A stretch of DNA of 43,458 nt from Lachnospiraceae bacterium (lineage in GTDB: Bacteria > Bacillota > Clostridia > Lachnospirales > Lachnospiraceae), in NCBI GenBank assembly GCA_017436865.1, contig JAFSCH010000051.1, positions 1-43,458 of the forward strand, written 5' to 3'. The position numbers and the translations under genes are program-made. Positions 15,314-23,457 of this stretch are shown piece by piece. The notes under the pieces were generated by a model. It had not been told where the DNA came from. It made no database searches and saw nothing but the letters and a program-made list of their open reading frames with translations. The stretch's first letter is position 1. The number at the start of each line of letters is the position of its first letter.

Positions 15314-17425
15314 ATGAGCGAAATGCTGAACGTGGAAAACATTTTTGCGGAAAAAGTATTCACGAATGCAAAGATGAAAGAAAGACTTCCTAAAAAAGTG
15401 TATCAGGAAGTTATGAATATCATGGAACATGGTGGAGAACTCTCTATGGCGACAGCAGATGCCGTTGCTATGGCAATGAAGGACTGGGCTGTGGAAAATG
15501 GTGCGACCCATTATTCTCATTGGTTTCAACCATTAACAGGCATTACAGCAGAGAAGCATGATTCTTTTATTACCCATCCTGATACTCAGGGTAAGATGTT
15601 GATGGAATTCTCAGGTAAGGAATTGATTAAGGGCGAATCAGATGCTTCCTCATTCCCGTCTGGTGGACTTCGTGCTACCTTTGAAGCAAGAGGCTATACT
15701 GCATGGGATATTACATCTCCTGCGTTTTTAAAAGATTCTGCGTGTGGAACGATTCTCTGTATTCCTACCGCATTCTGTTCTTATACTGGAGAGGCACTTG
15801 ACAAAAAGACACCTCTTCTTCGTTCTATGGAAGCGATAAGCGAACAGGCACTTCGTATTGTAAGATTATTTGGTAATACTGAGGCTAAGAAAGTAACGCC
15901 ATCTGTTGGTGCAGAACAGGAATATTTCCTTGTAGATAAGGATTTATATATGCAAAGAAAAGACTTGATGTTTGCGGGGCGTACTTTGTTTGGTGCTCTT
16001 CCTCCTAAGGGACAGGAGATGGAGGATCATTACTTTGGTGTTATTAAAGAACGTGTAGGCGCTTATATGAAGGACTTAAATGAAGAGCTATGGAAGCTTG
16101 GCGTAACTGCGAAAACACAGCATAATGAGGCGGCTCCTGCACAACATGAGTTGGCACCTATTTATGAAACGGCAAATATTGCTGTAGACCATAATCAGCT
16201 GGTTATGGAAGCAATGAAGAGAGTGGCTTATAAACACGATTTTCGTTGTCTGCTTCATGAGAAACCATATGCAGGTGTAAATGGTTCTGGTAAGCATGAT
16301 AACTGGTCTATTACAACAGATAACGGTGTGAATCTCCTTGATCCGGGTGATACACCGAATAGAAATATTCAGTTTTTATTGATTTTGGCTTGTATTATGA
16401 AAGCTGTAGATACACATGCTGACTTACTTCGTCAGTCAGCTTCTGATGTTGGAAATGATCTTCGACTTGGTGCCAATGAAGCGCCACCAGCGATTATTTC
16501 TATTTTCCTTGGAGAGCAGCTTGAAGATGTGGTAACACAGTTAATCGAGACAGGTGACGCCACCAAGATTAAAAAAGGAAAGAGACTCCATACAGGTGTT
16601 TCTACTCTTCCTGATTTTGTTAAGGATGCAACAGACCGTAACAGAACTTCACCATTTGCTTTTACTGGTAATAAGTTTGAATTCCGTATGGTAGGTTCTG
16701 CAGATTCTGTAGCAAGCCCGAATACCACCTTGAATGCTATTGTTGCAGAAGCATTCTGTGAGGCAGCAGACAGATTGGAACAGGCAGAAGATTTGGATAT
16801 GGCTATCCATGATTTGATTAAGGAATATATGACAGAGCACCAGAGAATTATTTTCAATGGTGACGGATATTCTGATGAATGGGTTGCAGAAGCTGAGAGA
16901 AGAGGTCTTCCGAATTTACATACCATGATTGATGCTGCATCTACTCTGACTACGGATAAGGCAGTGGCATTATTTGAGAAATTTGGTATCTTTACAAGGG
17001 TTGAACTTGAGTCGCGTGAGGAGATTATTTACGAAACCTATGCAAAGACCATTAATATTGAAGCATTAACCATGATTGATATGGCAAGCAAGGATATTAT
17101 TCCTGCGGTAGCTTCTTATACAGGAGAACTTGCAAATACAGTAATCGCTGTTAAAGAAGCAGGTGCGATGGGATTTGCACAGATGGAATTACTAAATGAG
17201 GTAGATACCCTTCTTGCAGAAGCAAGGAATGCCCTTACTGTTCTGGAAAAAGAGACAGCTACAGCAGCAGCAATTAAGGATGCAAAAGAACAGGCATTCT
17301 ATTATAAAGATGTAGTAAAAGAGGCTATGGATGCCCTCCGTACACCAGTCGACAAACTTGAAATGCTTGTTGACAGCACCATTTGGCCAATGCCAACCTA
17401 TGGAGAGCTCATGTTCGAGGTATAA
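15314..17425 (+). CDS. glnN: Glutamine synthetase type III
   Basis: A 703-residue GSIII, which makes glutamine from glutamate, ammonia and ATP as a dodecamer. Visible family features are the N-terminal THYSHWFQPLTG, the SDASSFPSGGLRATFEARGY segment split over residues 110-130, the nucleotide/glutamate site around VGAEQEYFLVDKD, NEAAPAQHELAPIYE and the ATP-binding NGSGKHDNWS. It is far longer than GSI, as expected for type III. GAGGAGA precedes the ATG. The 159-bp upstream gap shows no riboswitch-like structure I recognise. It is monocistronic, closed by a strong terminator. Confidence 0.96.
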   Translation: MSEMLNVENIFAEKVFTNAKMKERLPKKVYQEVMNIMEHGGELSMATADAVAMAMKDWAVENGATHYSHWFQPLTGITAEKHDSFITHPDTQGKMLMEFSGKELIKGESDASSFPSGGLRATFEARGYTAWDITSPAFLKDSACGTILCIPTAFCSYTGEALDKKTPLLRSMEAISEQALRIVRLFGNTEAKKVTPSVGAEQEYFLVDKDLYMQRKDLMFAGRTLFGALPPKGQEMEDHYFGVIKERVGAYMKDLNEELWKLGVTAKTQHNEAAPAQHELAPIYETANIAVDHNQLVMEAMKRVAYKHDFRCLLHEKPYAGVNGSGKHDNWSITTDNGVNLLDPGDTPNRNIQFLLILACIMKAVDTHADLLRQSASDVGNDLRLGANEAPPAIISIFLGEQLEDVVTQLIETGDATKIKKGKRLHTGVSTLPDFVKDATDRNRTSPFAFTGNKFEFRMVGSADSVASPNTTLNAIVAEAFCEAADRLEQAEDLDMAIHDLIKEYMTEHQRIIFNGDGYSDEWVAEAERRGLPNLHTMIDAASTLTTDKAVALFEKFGIFTRVELESREEIIYETYAKTINIEALTMIDMASKDIIPAVASYTGELANTVIAVKEAGAMGFAQMELLNEVDTLLAEARNALTVLEKETATAAAIKDAKEQAFYYKDVVKEAMDALRTPVDKLEMLVDSTIWPMPTYGELMFEV

Positions 17426-17458
17426 TATTCGTATATAGCAGAGCAATGCAAACAAATG

Positions 17459-17510
17459 AAAAACGACTATGTGCAAGCTAGCTTGCGACATAGCCGTTTT
17501 TTGTTTGTTT
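17459..17510 (+). terminator. Terminator after glnN
   Basis: AAAACGACTATGT pairs with ACATAGCCGTTTT (one mismatch) around an inner perfect GCAAGC/GCTTGC stem, followed by TTTTTTG. A further small palindrome GTGCGAAGCAC sits at 17514-17524. Confidence 0.9.
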
Positions 17511-17651
17511 ATAGTGCGAAGCACGCGACCGTTCCTTTTTACCGCTTACGCCATGTGTCTGACCATTTGCGAAATATTAATATTTATGGGACTTATATGT
17601 GTTATTATACTAAGAGTGATATAAATACTTAATATGAGGAGCGTAAAAGAG

Positions 17652-18449
17652 ATGAAAGGGAAATGGAAAATAATATTAGGAGTAATCATAGGTGTCATGC
17701 TTATGGGGATGACTGTGTGCGCAGAAGAGTATAGCGTAACGGATGTGGAGGCTGTATTGTGGACAAATGCAAGTACTGTAGTACAAGTAGATGCTGATAC
17801 AATGGCGGCAGTAGCACTTCCGCCGATGGAAATCGGAACACCGGTACATATTACAGGTGTGACAAGTAATGGTTACTGGCGAGTGGAGATTGATGGAGCA
17901 ACTTATTATATCGTAGGAGCTGGACTTGGTGATACCATTGTAACGAATGAATATATCCGTAAGTATTATGATAAGCCGGTTATTATGAACCAAAAAGGAG
18001 TAACGATTGAGATTGATTACACAGAATGGAATCTTGTTACACATTCTTTTAAGGTAGCGTATACAGCAACAAATAATTCACCATATACATTGGATATTTC
18101 GGTTCCTGATGCATATATATATGATTCGTATGATAATAATGTTACACAAGGCTATGAGATGGTGGGCACTTATGGTGATGAAGAAGATGTACAGATTGTT
18201 GCAATTGAACCAAGAACATCGATGTCTGGACATGTATATGGTCATGTTTTTGATCAATATATAGAGAAAGGAAGAGTTTTATTATTTACAGCTTATTTCC
18301 GTGTAGAAAAGAATGAAGAGGTTCATGGATTCTCAACAGATGGTATTAGATTTGAGCCAGTGAAGTTCTATGATTATACTACTGAGGCAACAAGAGTAGA
18401 AAGTCCTAATGAGATTCGTAGCATTGTAGGATTTCAGGATGTTCCGTAG
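17652..18449 (+). CDS. Secreted protein with SH3-like and DUF4352-like regions, unknown function
   Basis: A 265-residue protein with a clear Sec signal peptide (KGKWKIILGVIIGVMLMGM, likely cut near VCA-EE), so it is exported. There is no lipobox Cys in the usual place. After cleavage, residues about 25-100 look like a bacterial SH3-type domain (VTDVEAVLWTNAS ... VHITGVTSNGYWRVEIDG), and the C-terminal half (FKVAYTATNNSPYTLDI) has the beta-sandwich pattern of DUF4352-like domains. The ATG at 17652 is preferred because GAGGAG lies 10 bp upstream; the ATG at 17634 lacks a ribosome binding site. A role at the cell wall is an inference. Confidence 0.7.
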   Translation: MKGKWKIILGVIIGVMLMGMTVCAEEYSVTDVEAVLWTNASTVVQVDADTMAAVALPPMEIGTPVHITGVTSNGYWRVEIDGATYYIVGAGLGDTIVTNEYIRKYYDKPVIMNQKGVTIEIDYTEWNLVTHSFKVAYTATNNSPYTLDISVPDAYIYDSYDNNVTQGYEMVGTYGDEEDVQIVAIEPRTSMSGHVYGHVFDQYIEKGRVLLFTAYFRVEKNEEVHGFSTDGIRFEPVKFYDYTTEATRVESPNEIRSIVGFQDVP

Positions 18450-18460
18450 GTAGAAAAGAG

Positions 18461-18499
18461 AAAAGGAATGAGAACTATTTTATAGGACTCATTCCTTTT
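18461..18499. terminator. Bidirectional terminator between convergent genes
   Basis: AAAAGGAATGAG and CTCATTCCTTTT form a perfect 12-bp stem with a 15-nt loop. The T-rich right arm serves the plus strand and the complementary A-rich left arm serves the minus-strand histidine kinase transcript. Confidence 0.8.
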
Positions 18500-18538
18500 A
18501 ATATAATGAGAAATTTATTGTAATGTATTAGTAGTGAA

Positions 18539-19843
18539 TCAAGAAGTGATCCTTGGAGTGATTAATTTAAATATCAGTGTGAATTCTGTATTAGAAGAAG
18601 AAATTTCGCAACTTCCATGATATTTATGGGCTATCTGTTTCATAATCTCAAGACCATATCCATGATTATATTTGTCTCCTTTGGTGGTTTTTAGAGAATT
18701 ATGATGAATTTTAATTCTTTTTGGAATGGAATTTCGAATTTCAATAAAGGTATGGTTTTTGGTTGAATTTGCTTTTGTATGGATATAGGCATGTTCCTGC
18801 GGGATACATGCTTCAATGGCATTATCGTAAGCATTTGCCAGAAGTCCGCAGATATCGGGATCAGACATAGCATTGAGACCTGACAGGTTTCCGGTTAAGG
18901 TAAATGCGATATTTGCTTCTTCGGCCAGTTTTTTCTTGGCATGGATAATAGTGTCGGCAATGGCATTGCCACTTAGCGGCTGGGTGTCTGTTAAATAGGA
19001 ACAATTAAGTTTTCCGGTATATTCAAGTACTTTGGTATAGTTTCCTTGTGCACACAGAGTTTCGATAACAGATATGTGATTCTTTAAATCGTGTCGTAGT
19101 TTTTGTACATCTTTTTCTTTTTCCTGCAAATGCTGTAAGGAATCGAGCTGAGTGTGCAAATAAGCAGTCTGAGTACGCGCTAAAATTTCCCGATGTGCAC
19201 GTACACGCGTATCTATTAAGGTATGGAAATAATAGATATATCCTGCGATGAATAGGAGTGTCATAGAAATATTCCAAAATAGGTTAGCAGGAAGAAGGCT
19301 ATTTTCTGCTATATAAACAATGGTTAATGACATTAATGAAAAAAGCGGCAAAAGGGCAGAAAGTAATAATTCTTTTACACTCAATTTTGAGTGGTAAGTA
19401 TATTTTTCCGTAATATAGCGAATGCCAAAAAGCAAAATAAGGGTTGAGCTATCTATAACAAGACCAATACCAGAGTATGTTATGCCAAAAGGACTTATGG
19501 TATGGTCTAGATTTGGAAAAAGAGTCTCGATTAAGCTAAGAGGAAAAATACAAAACGTCATATAGAGTAAAAAAGCAAAGATTGAAAGTAATAAATCTAT
19601 TATGCGTTTACGGCTCAAAAAAAGAATGGTACCGAAAAGTACAACAAGGATAATATTAGTGCTGATTATTTCGCTGCAAAAAAATTGTGTTATAACCATA
19701 GAGAAAATAGCAATTAATATGCAGATAAGCAGATTTCTATTGGTTAGGTTCAGGTGTGCACAACAAAAGTATTGCAGTATGAGGAGAATCAACAAGTATG
19801 CAGTTAGGTTAAAAAATGTGGTTGTTATTATAGGGCCAATCAT
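18539..19843 (-). CDS. AgrC-like sensor histidine kinase with GHKL ATPase domain
   Basis: A 434-residue membrane kinase. The first about 200 residues hold six or seven hydrophobic segments, the usual sensor architecture of peptide-sensing AgrC/ComD kinases. A coiled-coil linker leads to the H-box LRHDLKNHISVIE with phosphoacceptor His251, and the GHKL ATPase follows with an N-box near NAYDNAIEAC and a G-box in GYGLEIMKQI. The gene is second in the operon; its ATG overlaps the regulator's stop codon by 4 bp. No AgrB protease or AgrD precursor gene is visible nearby, so the ligand is unknown. Confidence 0.9.
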   Translation of the reverse strand: MIGPIITTTFFNLTAYLLILLILQYFCCAHLNLTNRNLLICILIAIFSMVITQFFCSEIISTNIILVVLFGTILFLSRKRIIDLLLSIFAFLLYMTFCIFPLSLIETLFPNLDHTISPFGITYSGIGLVIDSSTLILLFGIRYITEKYTYHSKLSVKELLLSALLPLFSLMSLTIVYIAENSLLPANLFWNISMTLLFIAGYIYYFHTLIDTRVRAHREILARTQTAYLHTQLDSLQHLQEKEKDVQKLRHDLKNHISVIETLCAQGNYTKVLEYTGKLNCSYLTDTQPLSGNAIADTIIHAKKKLAEEANIAFTLTGNLSGLNAMSDPDICGLLANAYDNAIEACIPQEHAYIHTKANSTKNHTFIEIRNSIPKRIKIHHNSLKTTKGDKYNHGYGLEIMKQIAHKYHGSCEISSSNTEFTLIFKLITPRITS

Positions 19844-20535
19844 AACTTTTCTCCTTTAATAAAGCAGTTCATTGTTTCGCGAAATTCTTTGCTTTTTCTT
19901 CGACTGATAGGAAGAGTTTTGCTGCAATCCATAGTCACCTTGGTGTTATCGTATTCAGTGACGTGATCTAAATGAACCATGTATTTACGATGGATGCGGA
20001 AAAAGTATGGGGATGTTAAAGTGCTTTCTAATTCGTTTAATCCTTTTTTGATACATAGGGAATCATTATTGTAAAAAATCTCAACTTCTTTATCGGATAC
20101 CTCTATATATTGAATAGAATTCTCGGGAATTAAAATGGAACCATACGGTGTTTCAAAAAGAAGCTTATTTTGTATTTTTTGTTCTTGATAGATATCGTTC
20201 ATGACAGAATGAAGCGATTCTTTTTGAATAGGTTTTAAAAGATAACGGAAGGCGCGTACTTCGTATCCCAATGGTGCATAGTCCAAATTAGAAGACAGAT
20301 AAACAAGGATAACGTTTTCGTCAAAGGTTCTTATTTTACGTGCAAGCTCAATGCCATTTATAGGTTCCATTAAGATGTCGCAGAAAATAACATCATAACG
20401 TACGCCGCTTTTATATTGCGCTAATAATTGTTCGGGCTCTAGATATGTGTCTATTGTGCAATGTTGTTCATCCCATAGATTTTGATATATAGTTTCCACG
20501 AAGCAAGCTTCGTCATCACAAATTGCAATTCTCAT
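19840..20535 (-). CDS. AgrA/ComE-like LytTR response regulator
   Basis: A 231-residue regulator. The receiver domain begins MRIAICDDEA, with phosphoacceptor Asp53 in IFCDILM and the conserved Lys in YLLKPI near residue 103. The C-terminal LytTR DNA-binding domain includes IEVSDKEVEIFY, FFRIHRKYMVHLDHV and LPISRRKSKEF. Such regulators bind pairs of short direct repeats. A SigA-like promoter and a palindrome lie just upstream. It forms a pair with the kinase encoded immediately downstream. Confidence 0.92.
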   Translation of the reverse strand: MRIAICDDEACFVETIYQNLWDEQHCTIDTYLEPEQLLAQYKSGVRYDVIFCDILMEPINGIELARKIRTFDENVILVYLSSNLDYAPLGYEVRAFRYLLKPIQKESLHSVMNDIYQEQKIQNKLLFETPYGSILIPENSIQYIEVSDKEVEIFYNNDSLCIKKGLNELESTLTSPYFFRIHRKYMVHLDHVTEYDNTKVTMDCSKTLPISRRKSKEFRETMNCFIKGEKL

Positions 20536-20574
20536 TAGTAATTAAATCCTTTAAAAAATATGTAATACTTTAGA

Positions 20575-20621
20575 AGAATAGCATTGTAAACTATTTTCGT
20601 CAAGGAAATGGATAGTCCATT
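20575..20621 (-). promoter_or_regulatory. Promoter of the AgrCA-like operon with adjacent palindrome
   Basis: On the minus strand TTGACG (20603-20598) and TATTCT (20580-20575) are 17 bp apart. Directly upstream of the -35 lies the perfect palindrome AATGGATAGTCCATT (20607-20621), a candidate operator. Confidence 0.6.
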
Positions 20622-20673
20622 CATCACAAAAATGAACCTTTCACATCAAAGGAACAAATAATAAAAAGATAGT

Positions 20674-20696
20674 ATGATAATATAATAGATTATCAT
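20674..20696. repeat. 8-bp inverted repeat ATGATAAT/ATTATCAT
   Basis: Perfect arms with a 7-nt loop in the 200-bp gap between the AgrCA-like operon and the tnpV remnant. There is no T run. It may be a regulatory dyad or a mobile-element trace. Confidence 0.35.
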
Positions 20697-20736
20697 CACT
20701 TGTGTTATGTACCTACTTCCACAGGAGGTAAAGAAC

Positions 20737-21047
20737 ATGAGCGAATTGAAACCAAGAATAACAGAAAACGGGATTGATTATATCCTTGTTGGGGATTATT
20801 GCATCCTAAACTCGAAGCTGCCGGAGAAACACCGCTCTATCGGAAAGCATGGAATGATGACCGGGAATATTTACGAGAAGTCTACCCAAATAGATTGAAC
20901 ACATTGAAGCTACCCGGGAAATTGAGGACATATCTTGCAGACCTGAATGAACAGGCATTTATTAACCACTTTTTTACTATTGCTACTATAATGGGTCAGT
21001 TGGTAACGGAGACGCATTTCGACATACACTTTGGAATTTTGGGATGA
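20737..21047 (+). pseudogene. tnpV: Frameshifted TnpV remnant
   Basis: Translation from the ATG at 20737, behind a perfect AGGAGG, gives MSELKPRITENGIDYILVGD and continues to KLPEKHRSIGKHG in frame. The similarity then moves to the +1 frame with REYLREV and LPGKLRTYLADLNEQA, which match the middle of TnpV, a small protein of clostridial conjugative and mobilisable elements. The frameshift lies at about 20848-20872. The expected C-terminal region ending in a RMNNIR-like motif is replaced by unrelated residues. This is therefore a decayed copy, and no other mobility gene remains nearby. TnpV function is not established. Confidence 0.75.
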
Positions 21048-21096
21048 TAGTGGATGTGGGTTATGATTTTGCTAGGTCATGGAGTGAATCGGGGAT

Positions 21097-21285
21097 ATGA
21101 AAAAGAAATACATTTTTATGATTACAATAATCATTCTATTAGGAGTTATTTCATTTTTCTATTATGAGAAAGTGCATACAGAAATATTTCTCAGCTTACC
21201 AGAAGCCAAAGAAGAAGTATCAATCAAATATAAAATAGTGATAAATCACACAAAAATTTTTGTCAAATTATGTAGAAAACAGTAG
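21097..21285 (+). CDS. Small membrane-anchored hypothetical protein, possibly a remnant
   Basis: A 62-residue frame starting MKKKYIFMITIIILLGVISF, a lysine-rich N terminus plus one hydrophobic segment, then a short polar tail. The ribosome binding site is weak (GGGGAT next to the ATG). It follows the tnpV remnant and precedes a promoter, so it may be the broken N terminus of a larger secreted protein. I recognise no family. Confidence 0.35.
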   Translation: MKKKYIFMITIIILLGVISFFYYEKVHTEIFLSLPEAKEEVSIKYKIVINHTKIFVKLCRKQ

Positions 21286-21301
21286 AAAAGTATGTTATAC
21301 T
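21273..21301 (+). promoter_or_regulatory. Extended -10 promoter for the small membrane protein gene
   Basis: TAGAAA and TATACT are 17 bp apart, and TG at 21293-21294 makes an extended -10 (TGTTATACT). The 21345 gene starts 44 bp downstream. Confidence 0.55.
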
Positions 21302-21344
21302 AACGGACGTAACAGTTAACATAATCTTATGGAGGGAGAAAGAT

Positions 21345-21812
21345 ATGACAGATTATGAATTATTATCAGTGATGATGGCAAGCTTTGCAGGAGCATTTGT
21401 ATTTATAGCCATAATTGGTATTGCAGTATATGTATTATATGGTATGTCCCATATGAAGGCATTAAAGGCAATGGGATATGATAAGGCATGGGCAGCATGG
21501 GTTCCATTTTTTAACACTTATGCGCTTGCGGATTGTATTCCTGAGACAAAAGAAAACGTAGATATTTTTGGAATCTCTATTCCTGGTACAGTATTTAAGT
21601 TTTGGTGGCTTATTGGAATTGTAGCAACATGGATTCCAGTAGTAGGATCTATCTTATCTTTGGCAATTAATATTATCGGTGCAGGTTACTGCTATACAAG
21701 TATCTATTCTAACCTTGAAGGAAAGTCCAAGGATGAAGTAAAGGTAGTAGGATATATTTCAGGATTCGTTAATATTGTTGCTATTGTAAAGTTCTTTACA
21801 TATAAAAAATAA
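21345..21812 (+). CDS. Small multi-pass membrane protein (DUF5684-like), unknown function
   Basis: A 155-residue integral membrane protein with about four hydrophobic segments. The pattern MKALKAMGYDKAWAAWVPFFNTYALAD, split across the end of the first segment, is typical of small Firmicutes membrane proteins related to DUF5684 and to N-terminal modules of some signal-peptidase-associated proteins. GGAGGGAG precedes the ATG. It is a single-gene transcript with its own promoter and terminator. No catalytic motif is visible, and the family name is given from memory. Confidence 0.65.
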   Translation: MTDYELLSVMMASFAGAFVFIAIIGIAVYVLYGMSHMKALKAMGYDKAWAAWVPFFNTYALADCIPETKENVDIFGISIPGTVFKFWWLIGIVATWIPVVGSILSLAINIIGAGYCYTSIYSNLEGKSKDEVKVVGYISGFVNIVAIVKFFTYKK

Positions 21813-21825
21813 ATAGAAAAATGGC

Positions 21826-21858
21826 AGGGTGGAATAAGTGATTATTCCACTCTTTTTC
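21826..21858 (+). terminator. Terminator after the small membrane protein gene
   Basis: AGGGTGGAATAA and TTATTCCACTCT form a 12-bp stem (one G-T pair) with a GTGA loop, then TTTTT. Confidence 0.9.
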
Positions 21859-21929
21859 ATAGGATAGATAAGGGAAAAAGGCATGAAAAAAAGAAAAGCA
21901 AAAAAAATAAAAAAAATTGAAAAAAGTAC

Positions 21930-21958
21930 TTGCTTTTTTAAAAGACATGCTATATACT
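21930..21958 (+). promoter_or_regulatory. Promoter of tRNA-Gln
   Basis: TTGCTT at 21930-21935 and TATACT at 21953-21958 with 17-bp spacing, 42 bp ahead of the mature tRNA 5' end. Confidence 0.65.
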
Positions 21959-22000
21959 AATCAATGTGCTGATGAGTTACACAGTCACTTAAATAAATAA

Positions 22001-22072
22001 AGCGCTATCGCCAAACGGTAAGGCAACGGACTCTGACTCCGTCATTTCAAGGTTCGAATCCTTGTAGCGCTG
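22001..22072 (+). tRNA. tRNA-Gln, anticodon CUG
   Basis: Acceptor arms AGCGCTA/TAGCGCT pair fully with discriminator G. The anticodon stem ACGGA/TCCGT encloses CTCTGAC, giving anticodon CTG, and the T arm is CAAGG-TTCGAAT-CCTTG. CCA is not encoded, so it must be added by nucleotidyltransferase. This tRNA reads CAG. It is a solitary gene with its own promoter and terminator. Confidence 0.96.
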
Positions 22073-22077
22073 CTAAG

Positions 22078-22103
22078 AAAGCTCTCGTCTAACGAGAGCT
22101 TTT
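22078..22103 (+). terminator. Terminator of tRNA-Gln
   Basis: AAAGCTCTCGT and ACGAGAGCTTT form an 11-bp stem with a 3-nt loop, followed by TT and a T-rich tail. Confidence 0.85.
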
Positions 22104-22179
22104 GTGTTTGTATGAAAGCAATAAACCATCTGAGCTTACGAGTAGTGCGTTGGGTTATGCGACTTGTATAAGGAGAATA

Positions 22180-22299
22180 GTGTGAAAAATCATTTTTTCA
22201 CATATGAACATAGTTCGTATTGCGAATATTGTGCCTGTGCAAGGTGCTAAAGCACCTGTAAAGTTTGCAGGTTATGGAAAGGGCATGGTTATTAATATG
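22180..22299 (+). repeat. Repeated leader element, copy B
   Basis: GTGTGAAAAA pairs with TTTTTCACAT at the left end. The middle carries AGGTGC-taaa-GCACCT, and the right end (22260-22299) begins AAAGTTTGCAGGT and ends ATGGTTATTAATATG. It has the same order of parts as copy A at 12796-12880 but a longer middle. The whole element is open in the cvfB frame, so a longer product from the ATG at 22204 is formally possible. Confidence 0.7.
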
Positions 22300-23136
22300 T
22301 TTCAGTTAGGAAGAAAACAGGAATTATTTATTGTAAAAGCAGTAGATTTTGGTGTATATCTTGGTGAAGAGATTAATGCAGGAATGGATGACAGAGTATT
22401 GTTGCCTAAAAAACAGGTTCCGGTAAATGCACAGCCAGGAGATAAAATAGAAGTATTTTTATATAAAGATTCTAAGGATAGAATTATTGCAACTACCAGT
22501 ATGCCAACACTTATGGTGGGTGAGGTTGGTAAGCTTGTTGTTTCGCAGGTAACAAAGATTGGTGCTTTTTTGGATTGGGGACTGGAAAAGGATATTCTTC
22601 TTCCATATAAAGAACAGACCAAGAAGGTTTTTGAAGGAGAAGAGATTCTGGTAGCTCTTTACATTGATAAGAGTAAGAGACTTGCTGCAACAATGAATGT
22701 TTATCCATATTTATCAAAAGATAGCAAGTATCAAAAGGATGATGCAGTAACAGGTACTGTTTATCAGACCAGTGAGGAATATGGAGTGTTCGTAGCGGTG
22801 GACGATTGTTACTCTGCCTTGATTCCTAAAAAAGAAGTATTTGGAGAGGTAAGAGTCGGAGATACGATAAGAGCTAGAGTGACGAGTGTGAAGGCAGATG
22901 GTAAGCTGGATTTGAGTATTCGTGAAAAGGCGTATATTCAGATTGAAAAGGATGCAGAGAAGATTTTGGCAATTATTGATAGCTTTGATGGTGTATTACC
23001 TTTTACGGATAAAGCCAATCCGGAAGTAATCAGGCGTGAGACTCAGATGAGTAAGAATGAATTCAAGAGAGCGGTTGGAAATCTTTTAAAAAATGGAAAA
23101 ATTGAGATAAAGGAAACTTGTATTAGAAGGAAATAG
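22285..23136 (+). CDS. cvfB: CvfB-type S1 RNA-binding protein
   Basis: A 283-residue protein with the CvfB/YitL arrangement: three S1-like OB-fold repeats and a C-terminal winged helix. Segments such as AVDFGVYLGEE, KIGAFLDWGLEKDILLPY and EEYGVFVAVDDCYSALIPKKE mark the three OB folds; MSKNEFKRAVGNLLKNGKIEI is the winged-helix end. CvfB of Staphylococcus affects virulence and RNA turnover. Start is uncertain: ATG 22285 and ATG 22297 both lie in the repeated leader, and homologues usually begin near MFQLGRKQ, favouring 22297. It follows tRNA-Gln and ends in a bidirectional terminator. Confidence 0.88.
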   Translation: MVINMFQLGRKQELFIVKAVDFGVYLGEEINAGMDDRVLLPKKQVPVNAQPGDKIEVFLYKDSKDRIIATTSMPTLMVGEVGKLVVSQVTKIGAFLDWGLEKDILLPYKEQTKKVFEGEEILVALYIDKSKRLAATMNVYPYLSKDSKYQKDDAVTGTVYQTSEEYGVFVAVDDCYSALIPKKEVFGEVRVGDTIRARVTSVKADGKLDLSIREKAYIQIEKDAEKILAIIDSFDGVLPFTDKANPEVIRRETQMSKNEFKRAVGNLLKNGKIEIKETCIRRK

Positions 23137-23153
23137 ATGACAGGTTTAAAAAG

Positions 23154-23197
23154 AAAGTGTGTACTTTTTGTTAGAATACAAAAGGTACACACTTTTT
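23154..23197. terminator. Bidirectional terminator between cvfB and yjfB
   Basis: AAAGTGTGTAC and GTACACACTTT form an 11-bp stem with a nested TTTTTGT/ATACAAAA extension, with T runs on both strands. Confidence 0.85.
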
Positions 23198-23205
23198 AGT
23201 TTGCA

Positions 23206-23397
23206 CTATACCATGATGTCGATATTTGCTCCAATGCCAGGGGTTACGGAACGTTCCATAGCTGCTGCATCAAGCATTTCGACCATGTTAGCACTGAGAT
23301 CCTTAGCCTGCTCCAGGGACTGGGACAATACTGCGGTTCCCACGTTGCTAAGAAGCTGTGTCTGAGCCAGATTCATAGATAAACCTGCTATATCCAT
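23206..23397 (-). CDS. YjfB family putative motility protein
   Basis: A 63-residue protein of the YjfB family: MDIAGLSMNLAQTQLLSNVGTAVL near the start, then SQSLEQAKDLSANMVEML. Family members are small soluble proteins that co-occur with flagellar genes; their function is unknown. AAAGGAGGGA is an excellent ribosome binding site. A SigD/sigma-28-like promoter lies upstream, which agrees with a flagellar regulon. Confidence 0.88.
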   Translation of the reverse strand: MDIAGLSMNLAQTQLLSNVGTAVLSQSLEQAKDLSANMVEMLDAAAMERSVTPGIGANIDIMV

Positions 23398-23430
23398 AGG
23401 GATCCCTCCTTTACCAATATGGTATAAGAT

Positions 23431-23457
23431 ATATCGGCAGGATTTTGGAAAAGATTA
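23431..23457 (-). promoter_or_regulatory. Sigma-28 (SigD)-like promoter of yjfB
   Basis: On the minus strand TAAT (23457-23454), 15 nt, then GCCGATAT (23438-23431). The flagellar sigma consensus is TAAA-N15-GCCGATAA, so 10 of 12 positions agree with the exact spacing. The ATG lies 34 bp downstream. Confidence 0.65.

Noticed and set aside
23159-23365. Plus-strand frame of 68 codons opposite yjfB
   Set aside because: It begins inside the terminator and lies antisense to a gene with a strong ribosome binding site and family match.
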